NCBI GenBank assembly: GCA_023411375.1
Contig: JAEYOW010000016.1
Location: 1-64,000 of the forward strand
DNA: 64,000 nt
Direction: 5' to 3'
DNA from: Bacillota bacterium
GTDB lineage: Bacteria; Bacillota; Clostridia; Christensenellales; Aristaeellaceae
The first letter of the stretch is position 1. The number at the start of each line of letters is the position of its first letter. This document shows, one piece after another, positions 33,233-41,734 of this stretch. The position numbers and the translations under genes were made by a program. The notes beneath the pieces are model-generated. The model was not told where the DNA came from. It saw nothing but the letters and a program-made list of their open reading frames with translations, and searched no databases.

Positions 33233-34831
33233 TTATTCCAGGTCCGTATTATACCCAATCGGCTGCAATAATCCGCCGCTGTACGGCTCCCAAGAGACAT
33301 CGTCGATGGAGGCCACAACCTCGCCCGTTTGCGCGTTGATGCGCGCGGCGTATTGCCACATGCCCTGACCATCCTTGCGAAACTCTACCATGATATCCGA
33401 GCGCGTTTCGCTCAGCCGCAGCTTGTTAATATCCACCCTGTAATGCTCAAGCGGCGCGCCGTATTTCGCCTCCAGGTCGGCTTTGGCAATCCGCGCCGCA
33501 TCTTCGTCCGTAATCAGCGCAACGGGATGCCTGACCGTATGAAGCGCGACCCGCAAGGGGTTCCCGCCGCTGACGGACACCGCCATGCGAAGCAACTCCT
33601 CCTCCGCGACAGCGCCGCTTAGGAAGTAGTTTGTCAGCCCGTCGGACCAGACGATTAGCGGACGCTCGTAATTGTACGCGATATAGTACGAAACGCCCTG
33701 CTCCGACAGCGTCCGGCCCTTGCAATTTTGTTCGAAGCCGCCGCCGGAAACGGCTTCCTCTGCGCTAGGATAGCGGGTTACGCTGAAATTCAACAGCTCG
33801 TCTAAGTCCCTGATGCTATAGGATGCACTGAATCCATGCGAATGGCCGGAAGCGTGAACGTAATACCCGTTTAGACCGATCTGCTCCGGCAAATAGGCCG
33901 GCATGGGCGGCGTGAAGCCAAGCACGGAAACCGCCTCGTCAAAGCTGTCCGTATTCAGCGTTGCGACGCCGAGATATCCCTCCGCCTCCTCGCCCGGTGC
34001 GACGGAGGCTGCCGCGCTGAGCAGCTCGCTTTCGGAAAACGGTCCGCGCAGCTGGTAGACCGCGCAGCCAATACGCCATAAGCAATTGGCCTGCCCGTTC
34101 CGTTCGCCCAACAGATAGGCTGCGCCCCCAAAAATGCGGCCGTCTCCTGTGGCAACGGCGCCGTATGCGGCCTCCGCATTTTTCTCATCCTCAAAGCACT
34201 CCAATAAATAGCTGGCGTATTCACCGCCTTTCTGATACGTTGCCATCAGGCTGACGCTGGTTTCGGAGCGTTCTACGGCGTATTGCGAGGCTGTCCAGCC
34301 ATCGGGAAGGACGACCGGCAGCGCGGGCGTGAAGCCTGCGACGCGTGTTGCGTCGTCATAGCTGGTAGTAATAAGCTTGCTTCTTGGCAACGCTCCGCCG
34401 GCGGCGGAACTGCCCGCAATCAGCGCCGGGTCGATCTCCATGCCGCCGATGTTATACTGCTGCTCGTTGTTGACGTTGCGCCCAATCAGCCCCACCCAAT
34501 GCAGCGCGCTGTCGCTGATGATGGCCAGCAGCATGACCGCGGCCGCGACGGCGGCGCTTCCGAGAGCGCGCCTGCGCAGCCGGGCTGCCTTCCGGCGTGC
34601 CCTTACCCCTTCAAGCAACGCCTCCCGGCGCTCCGCTTCCCGTTCGACAAATACGAGAGGGGAATCCAGCAGCATCAACAAATCCTCGCAGGCATTGATA
34701 AGCGCTGTGTCAACCTCTTGGGAGGGCTTGCGGTATTCGGCGTTGACCGCGGCAATCAGGCGCGCGCGCATTCCATCCGCGCCCAATTGGGTGACGGCGG
34801 CTTTGATTTCCCGTTCGTTCTTTGCTCTCAT
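33233..34831 (-). CDS. Membrane protein with DUF4367-like external domains, probable anti-sigma factor
   Basis: 532 residues. A cytoplasmic N-terminus of about 90 residues with basic Arg-rich stretch (RARRKAARLRRR) leads to one membrane segment (ALGSAAVAAAVMLLAIISD) and a large external part. That part contains repeated units of about 110 residues, each starting with a phrase like AGFTPALPVVLPDGW or LGFTPPMPAYLPEQIG and containing SYSI or SLMATY segments, as in DUF4367 proteins, plus a distinct C-terminal piece (DAARIAKADLEAKYG) near residue 430. It starts 28 nt after a sigma-factor gene, the usual arrangement of an ECF anti-sigma factor. GGGAGG lies 8 nt before the ATG. The stimulus is unknown. 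Confidence 0.8.
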   Translation of the reverse strand: MRAKNEREIKAAVTQLGADGMRARLIAAVNAEYRKPSQEVDTALINACEDLLMLLDSPLVFVEREAERREALLEGVRARRKAARLRRRALGSAAVAAAVMLLAIISDSALHWVGLIGRNVNNEQQYNIGGMEIDPALIAGSSAAGGALPRSKLITTSYDDATRVAGFTPALPVVLPDGWTASQYAVERSETSVSLMATYQKGGEYASYLLECFEDEKNAEAAYGAVATGDGRIFGGAAYLLGERNGQANCLWRIGCAVYQLRGPFSESELLSAAASVAPGEEAEGYLGVATLNTDSFDEAVSVLGFTPPMPAYLPEQIGLNGYYVHASGHSHGFSASYSIRDLDELLNFSVTRYPSAEEAVSGGGFEQNCKGRTLSEQGVSYYIAYNYERPLIVWSDGLTNYFLSGAVAEEELLRMAVSVSGGNPLRVALHTVRHPVALITDEDAARIAKADLEAKYGAPLEHYRVDINKLRLSETRSDIMVEFRKDGQGMWQYAARINAQTGEVVASIDDVSWEPYSGGLLQPIGYNTDLE

Positions 34832-34859
34832 CCGGCAAGCCTCCCTTCTATTGCTCCAG

Positions 34860-35429
34860 TTAGTAAAAACGGGAAAGGATACCCAGAAGGAGCAAAAAGC
34901 ACTCCAGCTTTTCCCGGCGGCTTTTCACGCGGATTTTACGCAGTATGGATTTTACGCCGCCGGTGGTCGTGGCGTGTTTATACGCAATTTCTTCGGCGCG
35001 CATTCCCTTTAAAAAATAGTCGGTAAATACCGCCTTTTCCTTTTCAGTCAGCAGCCCGCATATGCGCCGGACGCATTCGTCCGCCTCCGTTGCCCGTAAC
35101 CACCGCTCCACGCTGCCTTGCGCGTCGGCGATAGGCATGTCGGGATATTCGTCTATCGAATAGGCGGCCCGCTTTTCGCGCACGCGCCGTTTGTACAGGG
35201 CGTTATCCAGCTTGTGTGTACAGGTAAGCAGCAGCCAGCGCCCAATATTGGGATGGTTCATCAGCTGGTCGCACCGCTCAAAAAGCAGCAAAAAAGCGTC
35301 CTGAACGCAGTCCTCCGCCAGGTCAAGATAGCGCGAATCATAGTGTACATGCCGGTAACAGCTTTTGATCAGCGCGCTTTCGTACTGCTGGTGCAGCTCG
35401 GTGACGAACGCCTCTTTCTGGTCGGGCAA
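34860..35429 (-). CDS. ECF-type RNA polymerase sigma factor (TTG start)
   Basis: 189 residues. Region 2 is at about 8-85 (LAEDCVQDAFLLLFERCDQL, RWLLLTCTHKLDNALYKRR) and region 4 at about 120-175 (LLTEKEKAVFTDYFLKGMRAEEIA...GGVKSILRKIRVKSR). It directs RNA polymerase to a small regulon under the adjacent membrane protein. The start is a TTG with GGGGAGG 6 nt upstream; no in-frame ATG precedes region 2. Region 4 is followed by a hydrophobic end, CFLLLLGIL. It is divergent from the unrelated sigma gene at 35571. Confidence 0.88.
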   Translation of the reverse strand: MPDQKEAFVTELHQQYESALIKSCYRHVHYDSRYLDLAEDCVQDAFLLLFERCDQLMNHPNIGRWLLLTCTHKLDNALYKRRVREKRAAYSIDEYPDMPIADAQGSVERWLRATEADECVRRICGLLTEKEKAVFTDYFLKGMRAEEIAYKHATTTGGVKSILRKIRVKSRREKLECFLLLLGILSRFY

Positions 35430-35570
35430 AGGAACGCCTCCCCGCTTTGGTATTGATGCTGATAGAACGAAAGAGCATGGTAGAATCTTCCGAATATGAT
35501 TTTTGAGGGTATCTTTTTAAACGCACGCTAACCTTATTTATGACGTTTCAAAAGAGGAGCTGGTTATCAT

Positions 35571-36050
35571 ATGACGCGGGAATTTTTAACGGAGCGCTAC
35601 CTGATCAACCGGGAAAAGCTCCGGTACGCGGCCTATCGAAGGCTCCATAACGCGACCGACACGGAGGATGTGCTACAGGACGTATTTTTGAAGGCATGGC
35701 TGCACTCGGATAAGCTTCAAAGCGAGGAAGCCTGCGACGCATGGCTGATGCGTATTTGTGTAAACACATGCATGGATCTGCAACGCAAGCAAGGCAGGCG
35801 GCGGGAGACGCTGGTGGGACAGCCGTGCGCTGCCGACGCTGCCGATCCCGCCCGCACCGCCATCGACAGGCTCTGGCTGGACGCTCTGTTTCAGGGCCTG
35901 AAAGCGGAGGCGAGGCAGGCGGTGCTGTCTTACTACCTGGACGGCTATACCATCCGGGAGATTGCCCACAGGCTAAACAGGCCAGAGGGCACGGTTAAGG
36001 GGCTTTTGCATAAAACCAGAAAACAGATGCGGCACATGGCGGACGCGTAA
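35571..36050 (+). CDS. Second ECF-type RNA polymerase sigma factor
   Basis: 159 residues with region 2 (DTEDVLQDVFLKAWLHSDKL, AWLMRICVNTCMDLQRKQGRR) and region 4 (LKAEARQAVLSYYLDGYTIREIAHRLNRPEGTVKGLLHKTRKQM). It is closer to the classic RpoE/SigW type than its divergent neighbour. GAGGAG lies about 9 nt before the ATG. No anti-sigma gene follows; instead 248 nt later a LytTR operon begins from its own promoter. Its control is therefore not evident from the sequence. Confidence 0.9.
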   Translation: MTREFLTERYLINREKLRYAAYRRLHNATDTEDVLQDVFLKAWLHSDKLQSEEACDAWLMRICVNTCMDLQRKQGRRRETLVGQPCAADAADPARTAIDRLWLDALFQGLKAEARQAVLSYYLDGYTIREIAHRLNRPEGTVKGLLHKTRKQMRHMADA

Positions 36051-36226
36051 CGTAATCATACGCGAAGAGGCGCGGCTCGGTAAATCCGCCGGATTTTCCT
36101 TCCATATCACCGGCATTGCCAACAAGATAACATGCGAATCATTCTTCATTGACGCTGCTGATTTGGCAAAACCGAATAAAGGCTTCCTCAGCTTACGCGC
36201 TCCATCCGACAGCTTGACGGCTGTTT

Positions 36227-36255
36227 TTGACAGGTCGCGATTCTTCGGCTATACA
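36227..36255 (+). promoter_or_regulatory. Promoter of the LytTR-DUF3021-ABC operon
   Basis: TTGACA (36227-36232), 17-nt spacer, TATACA (36250-36255), 43 nt before the LytTR ATG. The preceding part of 36051-36298 shows no gene. A second TTGAC begins 13 nt before the -35 and could be half of a binding site, but this is weak. Confidence 0.75.
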
Positions 36256-36298
36256 AACGCTTCAAGATGCTGTATCTTATAGCGGAGGTGGACGGGCG

Positions 36299-36736
36299 AT
36301 GAAAATCACGATTGAGGAAATCGGACGGGAGCGGGAAGAAGAGCTGATTCTTAAATGCTATCAGCTAAACGACGATATTCTAAACCTCCTTAAAAGCATA
36401 AAGGCCGCGCAAAACGGCCTTGTGGGTATGCGGGGGGAGGAGATACACAGGCTGTCGCTGGCCGATATCTATTACTTTGAGGTGGTGGACAGCCGGTCGT
36501 TTTTTTATTGCCGCGACGCGGTGTATGAAAGCCGGATGAAGTTGTACGAGTTTGAGGAACTGTCCCGGGGAACGGCTTTCTTTCGCGCGTCAAAATCCAT
36601 GGTTCTTAACTCGGATAAGATCGACAGCGTTACGCCTTCCCTGTCGGGACGCTTCGAGGTTAGGCTTCTTAATCAGGAAAAGGTGATTGTTTCCAGACAG
36701 TATGTCGGCGCTCTGAAAAAACTGATGGGCCTGTAG
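36299..36736 (+). CDS. LytTR-domain DNA-binding regulator (stand-alone)
   Basis: 145 residues: a short helical N-terminus and a LytTR domain from about 45 to the end (GEEIHRLSLADIYYFEVVDSR, YEFEELSRGTAFFRASKSMVLN, VIVSRQYVGALKKLMGL). There is no receiver domain. Such proteins are commonly encoded with DUF3021 membrane proteins, which are thought to control them, and here that gene follows by 13 nt. GGAGG lies about 10 nt before the ATG. It heads the ABC exporter operon and probably regulates it. Confidence 0.92.
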   Translation: MKITIEEIGREREEELILKCYQLNDDILNLLKSIKAAQNGLVGMRGEEIHRLSLADIYYFEVVDSRSFFYCRDAVYESRMKLYEFEELSRGTAFFRASKSMVLNSDKIDSVTPSLSGRFEVRLLNQEKVIVSRQYVGALKKLMGL

Positions 36737-36749
36737 GGAGGAAGGAACG

Positions 36750-37178
36750 ATGAACAAAAAGGAACTGCTGCACTGCATGCTCGCGCAGTATTTTATCATC
36801 TATACCGCAAGCATGTTCGCGACCCTGCTGCTTTGCGGGCTGGCCCAGCCGGACATAACGCTGCCCCTTGACTATCTTTGGCAGGTGGCGCTGTTTTCCC
36901 TCGGTGCGGATTTGCCGTGCCTGGTTTACTATTCCAAAGGTGAATTAAGCCGAAGGCAGTGGTGGGTACGGACGGCTCTTCATACGCTGCTATTGGAAAC
37001 CGTACTGATGGCGGCCGGTTACGCAATCGGTATGTACAGGGGCTTCTGGGGTGGAGCGGCCTTTGTTTTCGTCATTCTTGCGGTGGATATGTTTGTGCGC
37101 TTTATCAGCTACCTAAGCGACCGGCATACCGCGGACGAGATTAACGAACAGCTTAAGCGGCGGCGTTCGAAGGCGTAA
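36750..37178 (+). CDS. DUF3021 family membrane protein
   Basis: 142 residues with four hydrophobic segments (AQYFIIYTASMFATLLLCG, LWQVALFSLGADLPCLV, ALHTLLLETVLMAAGYAIG, AAFVFVILAVDMFVRFIS) and a basic C-terminal tail of about 20 residues (DEINEQLKRRRSKA). It is the characteristic partner of stand-alone LytTR regulators, probably holding the regulator at the membrane or relaying a signal; that role is inferred from gene pairing. The ATG is preceded by GGAGGAAG. Confidence 0.88.
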   Translation: MNKKELLHCMLAQYFIIYTASMFATLLLCGLAQPDITLPLDYLWQVALFSLGADLPCLVYYSKGELSRRQWWVRTALHTLLLETVLMAAGYAIGMYRGFWGGAAFVFVILAVDMFVRFISYLSDRHTADEINEQLKRRRSKA

Positions 37179-37260
37179 CGGCGCTTTGCCGCCGGGGCGG
37201 CTTTTGGCGTCAAAATTGATGCGCTTGCGGAAACGCCGGCGCAATGGGGGAAGAGTGTGC

Positions 37261-38175
37261 ATGGCGGATATCATCCAAATCGACGGCCTGAGCAAACGCT
37301 TTGGCGAAATCAAGGCGGTTGAGGACCTTAGCTTCAGGGTTAAAGAGAGCGAGCTGTTCGCATTCCTGGGCATCAATGGAGCGGGCAAGAGCACGACCAT
37401 CTCCATCATGTGCGGCCAGCTTCAACGGGACGCAGGTACCGTCGTCATTGCCGGGGAGAGCATCGACAGCGGGCTGGAGCGCATTAAGCGGAGCCTGGGC
37501 GTTGTGTTTCAGCAATCCGTGCTGGACAGGGCGCTGTCCGTGCGGGATAATCTCATCAGCCGCGCCGCGCTGTACGGCATTACCGGAAGGGCGTTTCAGC
37601 ATAGGCTTTCCGAGCTGACGGAGCTGCTTGACCTTGGCGGCCTGCTCAGGCGTCCCGTCGGGAAGCTCTCCGGCGGGCAGCGGCGGCGCGTTGATATTGC
37701 GCGGGCGCTGCTGAACAGGCCCAGCATTCTCATTCTGGATGAACCGACCACAGGCCTTGATCCGCAGACGCGCAGGGCGGTATGGAACGCGGTTGGCAGG
37801 CTGCGGGCGGAGGAGCATATGACGGTGTTTCTGACCACGCACTATATGGAGGAGTCCGCAGACGCCGACTATGTGGTTGTTTTGGACGGCGGCAGGATCG
37901 CGGCGGAAGGCACGCCCCTAAAGTTGAAAAACGCCTATACCGGCGACTTTATCACGCTTTATGGCGCTACGGGGGAACAGATGGAACGCCTGAATACGCC
38001 ATACGAAAAAATTCGGGACGCTTACCGGGTCGCCGTGCCGGATACGGCGGCCGCGACCGCCCTGATTATGGCGCAGCCGGACGTTTTTACGGATTACGAG
38101 GTCACCAAGGGAAAAATGGACGATGTGTTTCTGGCGGTGACGGGCAAAACGCTGACGGGAGGTGTGGAGCAATGA
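37261..38175 (+). CDS. ABC transporter ATP-binding protein (DrrA/CcmA-like exporter)
   Basis: 304 residues. Walker A GINGAGKST, signature LSGGQRRRVDIARAL, Walker B ILILDEPTTGLDP, switch histidine in VFLTTHYMEESADADY. The C-terminal extension after residue 210 is the DrrA-type domain. It powers the ABC-2 permease encoded next, with which it overlaps by 4 nt (ATGA). The ATG at 37261 has GGGGGAAG upstream; the frame is open 25 more codons but those lack family similarity. Exported substrate unknown; drug or peptide efflux is usual. Confidence 0.93.
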   Translation: MADIIQIDGLSKRFGEIKAVEDLSFRVKESELFAFLGINGAGKSTTISIMCGQLQRDAGTVVIAGESIDSGLERIKRSLGVVFQQSVLDRALSVRDNLISRAALYGITGRAFQHRLSELTELLDLGGLLRRPVGKLSGGQRRRVDIARALLNRPSILILDEPTTGLDPQTRRAVWNAVGRLRAEEHMTVFLTTHYMEESADADYVVVLDGGRIAAEGTPLKLKNAYTGDFITLYGATGEQMERLNTPYEKIRDAYRVAVPDTAAATALIMAQPDVFTDYEVTKGKMDDVFLAVTGKTLTGGVEQ

Positions 38176-39098
38176 ACGCCCTTAGGTATTTAATTTGGCG
38201 AAATACAAAGCTGTTTTTTAAGGACAGGGGGATGTTCTTTACAGCCCTGGTTACGCCGTTAATTTTGTTGCTGCTGTTTGTAACGTTCCTTGGCGATATA
38301 TACCGCGATAGCTTCCGTTCCGCCATCCCCGCCGGGTTGATCGTTCCCGAAAGCCTGGTGGAGGGCTTTGCGGGCGGATGGCTGTTTTCCTCTCTGCTGG
38401 CGGTTTGCTGCGTTACGGTGGCCTTCTGCGCCAATATGCTCATGGTACAGGATAAGGCGACGGGTACGCGGGCCGATCTTTGCATCACGCCGGTTAAAAA
38501 ATCGACGCTGGCGTTGGGATACTATACAGCCACGGCCCTGAGCACGCTTGTAATCTGTGGGGCGGCGCTTGGCGCGTGCTTTTTATACCTTGGCGGTATG
38601 GGGTGGTATCTATCCGCCGCCGATGTGCTGCTTACCTGTCTGGACGTATTCCTTTTGGTTATGTTCGGCACGGCGCTGTCGTCGGTCGTCAGCCATTTTT
38701 TATCCACGCAGGGGCAGATTTCAGCGGTAGGCACGATTGTCAGCGCCTGCTACGGCTTCCTTTGCGGGGCCTACATGCCGATTTCCCAATTCTCGGAGGG
38801 CATTCGGACTTTCATCTCCTTCCTGCCCGGTACCTATGGCACGGTTCTTTTGCACCGTCATCTCATGCGCGGCGTGCTTGGCGAGCTGGAGGGTTCGTAT
38901 ATTCCGCCGCAGGCAGTGGAGGGTATTCGGGACGCTTTCGACTGTAACCTGTATTTCCTTGGCAACAAGGTGGAGCCGGCAATGATGTACCTGATTCTCG
39001 GCGGAACGGTAGCGGTGCTGATCGCCGCGTATGTGCTGCTGACAATGGCGGACGAAAACGCGCGAGTAAAGGCGCGCCCCCATGCAAGGCAGGCGTAG
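38172..39098 (+). CDS. ABC-2 type transporter permease
   Basis: 308 residues with about six membrane segments and the ABC-2 architecture: a cytoplasmic N-terminus (IWRNTKLFFKDRGMFFTAL), LTPLI-like first helix, a small external loop, then FCANMLMVQDKATGTRADL and FLCGAYMPISQF, the conserved C-terminal-half signature of DrrB-type permeases. It starts inside the stop of the ATPase gene (ATGA), so the pair is translationally coupled. Confidence 0.92.
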   Translation: MNALRYLIWRNTKLFFKDRGMFFTALVTPLILLLLFVTFLGDIYRDSFRSAIPAGLIVPESLVEGFAGGWLFSSLLAVCCVTVAFCANMLMVQDKATGTRADLCITPVKKSTLALGYYTATALSTLVICGAALGACFLYLGGMGWYLSAADVLLTCLDVFLLVMFGTALSSVVSHFLSTQGQISAVGTIVSACYGFLCGAYMPISQFSEGIRTFISFLPGTYGTVLLHRHLMRGVLGELEGSYIPPQAVEGIRDAFDCNLYFLGNKVEPAMMYLILGGTVAVLIAAYVLLTMADENARVKARPHARQA

Positions 39099-39138
39099 AA
39101 CCGGCTTTCCGGAAGCGTTTGAAAGGAAGGAACCATTC

Positions 39139-40107
39139 ATGAAAAAGCTCGGAAGATATCAAACGGCAAGAAAACTTCTGATTTTTTGGTGCCTGTTTAT
39201 TGGCGTGGGCGCTGTGGCGGGCGCAATTGGAATGCTGGTCAGGCCCGATGGAAGCGCCCTCGGGATGCAGGCGCTTCTTCCCTATTTTCAGGTGCTGCCG
39301 CTTTCGGACCTTCTGTACCGGAATTTTATCTTTCCCGGCGTCGCGTTGTTATGCGTCAACGGAATCCCAAACCTCGTGGCGGCGGCGTTGCTGCTGCAAA
39401 AAAAGCGGGCGGGCATCCTTTGCGGCGGTATTTTTGGCGTTACGCTGATGCTGTGGATCACCATTCAGTTTGTGATCTTTCCGTTTAATTTCATGTCCAC
39501 CGCCTACTTTGTCTTCGGCTTTTTACAGGCGGTTACCGGCTATGCGGCCTGGGTGTTTGAGCGGCAGGAGCAATTTGCTGTTAATATTGCGGACTATCCC
39601 GGGATCGGCAGGGATTCCAGCCGCCTTGTGGTTTATTTTTCACGCATGGGCTATACAAAAAAGGAAGCCCTCGAGGAAGCGAACCGGACCGGAGCGGAGG
39701 TTTATGAGATCAGGGCCGCCGAGCGCACGGAGGGCACCGTAGGCTTCTGGTGGTGCGGGCGTTATGGAATGCACCGCTGGGAGATGCCGGTTGAGAAAAT
39801 AGGGGCGGACCTCTCCGCCTACGACCATGTAACCATTTGCTCGCCCATTTGGGTCTTTCACCTGTCGGCGCCCGTGCGCTGCTTCTGCCGTATGGCGAGG
39901 GGAAAAATCAAAGAGGCGGACTACATCCTCGTGCATTATCAGAAGGCGCTTTATCAAAACGCCGCCAAGGAGATGGAACGGTTGCTTGGGCTGGAGGACG
40001 GTAACGTCACCAGCGTATGCTGCCGCCGCGGAAAGAGCTTGAGCCGGGTTTTTCTGCCGGGTCAAAAAGCTGTGGAGAAAGGCGTGCGGCTTGATACGGC
40101 CGTTTAG
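39139..40107 (+). CDS. Membrane-anchored flavodoxin-like protein
   Basis: 322 residues in two parts. Residues 10-150 hold four hydrophobic segments (LLIFWCLFIGVGAVAGAIG, FPGVALLCVNGIPNLVAAALL, AGILCGGIFGVTLMLWITIQF, TAYFVFGFLQAVTGYAAWVF). From about 170 a flavodoxin-type domain begins: RLVVYFSRMGYTKKEALEEA matches the FMN phosphate-binding loop (S-R-T-G-N-T in relatives; here M-G-Y-T), followed by YDHVTICSPIWVFHLSAPVRCF, where flavodoxins have the GSPIW FMN-ring loop. Such a fusion would tether an electron carrier to the membrane. It is the last gene of the LytTR-ABC operon. AAGGAAGGAA lies before the ATG at 39139. The missing threonine in the loop leaves FMN binding uncertain. Confidence 0.8.
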   Translation: MKKLGRYQTARKLLIFWCLFIGVGAVAGAIGMLVRPDGSALGMQALLPYFQVLPLSDLLYRNFIFPGVALLCVNGIPNLVAAALLLQKKRAGILCGGIFGVTLMLWITIQFVIFPFNFMSTAYFVFGFLQAVTGYAAWVFERQEQFAVNIADYPGIGRDSSRLVVYFSRMGYTKKEALEEANRTGAEVYEIRAAERTEGTVGFWWCGRYGMHRWEMPVEKIGADLSAYDHVTICSPIWVFHLSAPVRCFCRMARGKIKEADYILVHYQKALYQNAAKEMERLLGLEDGNVTSVCCRRGKSLSRVFLPGQKAVEKGVRLDTAV

Positions 40108-40176
40108 AAGCGCGGGGGGAAGGCGGTTGCCGGAAAAAGCCCCGCCGGATAAAATGCCCTTTGAGCAAAACAAAAC

Positions 40177-40223
40177 AAGCATGGCCCTGGGGGATTTCCC
40201 CAAATTCTCTCAGGGCCATGCTT
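40177..40223. terminator. Bidirectional terminator between the flavodoxin-like gene and eno
   Basis: Perfect 13-bp arms AAGCATGGCCCTG (40177-40189) and CAGGGCCATGCTT (40211-40223) around a 21-nt loop. The minus-strand side continues GTTTTGTTTTG, favouring termination of eno; the plus side continues ATATATAG. Confidence 0.8.
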
Positions 40224-40252
40224 ATATATAGAAAGCATAGCGGCAACCGTCC

Positions 40253-41560
40253 TTACCGCGCGGCTCGCAAAGCGCCAAGGCCGGGGTAAACGGCGCTGGG
40301 ACCAAGTTCATCCTCAATGCGCAGCAGTTGGTTGTACTTTGCCACACGTTCGCTCCTGCTTGGCGCGCCGGTTTTAATCTGACAGGTGTTGAGCCCGACT
40401 GCCAAATCAGCAATGGTGGTATCCTCCGTTTCGCCGGAGCGGTGAGAAACAATCGCCGTAAATCCCGCCTGATGCGCCATTTTGATGGCCTCCAGGGTTT
40501 CGGAAACCGAGCCTATCTGGTTGAGCTTAATCAGGATGGAGTTGCCGCAGCCAAGGCGGATTCCCTTCGAAAGGCGTTCGGTATTGGTGACGAACAGGTC
40601 GTCGCCAACCAACTGCACCTTTCCGCCCAGCTCCCGGGTCATCATTTGCCAGCCCTCCCAGTCCTCCTCGTCCAGGCCATCCTCGATGGAGGCGATGGGA
40701 TATTTTTCGCACAGGGCCTTCCAATGGCCGACCAGCGCCTCGGACGTAAACCTTTTGCCTGATTTGGGCAGCAGGTATTCGCCCGTTACGCCGCTCTTCC
40801 ACTCGCTGCTGGCGGCGTCCATGGCCAGGACAAAATCACGGCCCGGCTCGTAACCGGCCTTGCCGACGGCTTTAAGGATATACTGGATGGCCTCTTCGTC
40901 GCTGGCGAGATTGGGCGCAAAGCCGCCCTCGTCACCTACGGAGGTGGCGAGCCCGCCGTCCTTGAGCAGCGCGGCCAGCGCGTGGAATACCTCCGTGCAC
41001 TGGCGCAGGCCCTCGCGGAAGCTGGCCGCGCCCACAGGCATAATCATGAACTCCTGTACGTCCACCGTGTTGCCCGCGTGCGCTCCGCCGTTTAAAATGT
41101 TCATCATGGGCACAGGCAGGCTGTTGCCGCTGATCCCGCCAAGAAAGCGGTACAGCGGAAGGCGGAGCGAAGCCGCCGCCGCTTTTGCGCAGGCGATGGA
41201 CACTGCGAGAATCGCGTTCGCGCCCAACCTGGATTTATCCTTTGTTCCGTCCGCGGCGATCATGGCCCGGTCCGCCGCGTAAATATCGGAGGCGTCCGCG
41301 CCCCGCAGCGCTTCGCAAATGACGGTGCTTACGTTTTCCGCCGCGTCCAGTACGCCCTTGCCGCCAAAGCGGCTCTTGTCGCCGTCGCGAAGCTCCAGCG
41401 CCTCAAATTCACCCGTGGAGGCTCCGCTCGGCGCGGCGCCCCTGCCAACGGAGCCGTCCCTCAGACGCACCTCCGCCTCGACGGTAGGGTTTCCTCTGGA
41501 GTCGATAATTTCCCGCCCGGATACGCTTTCAATCAGAAGATCATGGATCAATGCAACCAT
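40253..41560 (-). CDS. eno: Enolase
   Basis: Interconverts 2-phosphoglycerate and phosphoenolpyruvate in glycolysis. 435 residues: REIIDSRGNPTVEAEV at the N-terminus, SGASTGEFEALELRDG (mobile loop), TSVGDEGGFAPNL, the metal ligands in VLAMDAASSE, SIEDGLDEEDWEGW and LVGDDLFVTN, and the catalytic lysine in ILIKLNQIGS. The start is uncertain: the ATG used here abuts the AAAGG purine run, while a TTG three codons later is better spaced (9 nt). It is a single-gene unit with promoter 41644-41672 and the terminator at 40177-40223. Confidence 0.97.
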   Translation of the reverse strand: MVALIHDLLIESVSGREIIDSRGNPTVEAEVRLRDGSVGRGAAPSGASTGEFEALELRDGDKSRFGGKGVLDAAENVSTVICEALRGADASDIYAADRAMIAADGTKDKSRLGANAILAVSIACAKAAAASLRLPLYRFLGGISGNSLPVPMMNILNGGAHAGNTVDVQEFMIMPVGAASFREGLRQCTEVFHALAALLKDGGLATSVGDEGGFAPNLASDEEAIQYILKAVGKAGYEPGRDFVLAMDAASSEWKSGVTGEYLLPKSGKRFTSEALVGHWKALCEKYPIASIEDGLDEEDWEGWQMMTRELGGKVQLVGDDLFVTNTERLSKGIRLGCGNSILIKLNQIGSVSETLEAIKMAHQAGFTAIVSHRSGETEDTTIADLAVGLNTCQIKTGAPSRSERVAKYNQLLRIEDELGPSAVYPGLGALRAAR

Positions 41561-41643
41561 CCTTTCCCATTCATCTTCTCACATACCAACAGGAGTTATG
41601 CAAGCGGTTTGCCACATGCTATTAGATAGCGCTAACCAAGGCT

Positions 41644-41672
41644 ATTGTAGCACTTCCACAGCAAGAAAACAA
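41644..41672 (-). promoter_or_regulatory. Promoter of eno
   Basis: Minus strand TTGTTT (41672-41667), 17-nt spacer, TACAAT (41649-41644), leaving a leader of about 78 nt with a small GCTA/TAGC hairpin. Confidence 0.65.
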
Positions 41673-41734
41673 GCTCGGGAAAAACAGCGGAAATCAAGCC
41701 GACGTACCCGTACAGCCCAGATGCCGCGTCCGTG

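Noticed and set aside
36214..36233. Direct TTGAC repeat 13 bp apart as a LytTR binding site
   Set aside because: One copy is simply the -35 element and the spacing is not that of known LytTR sites.
36051..36298. Possible pseudogene between the second sigma gene and the LytTR gene
   Set aside because: Translations in all frames are interrupted and show no family segment; the only supported feature is the promoter at 36227-36255.
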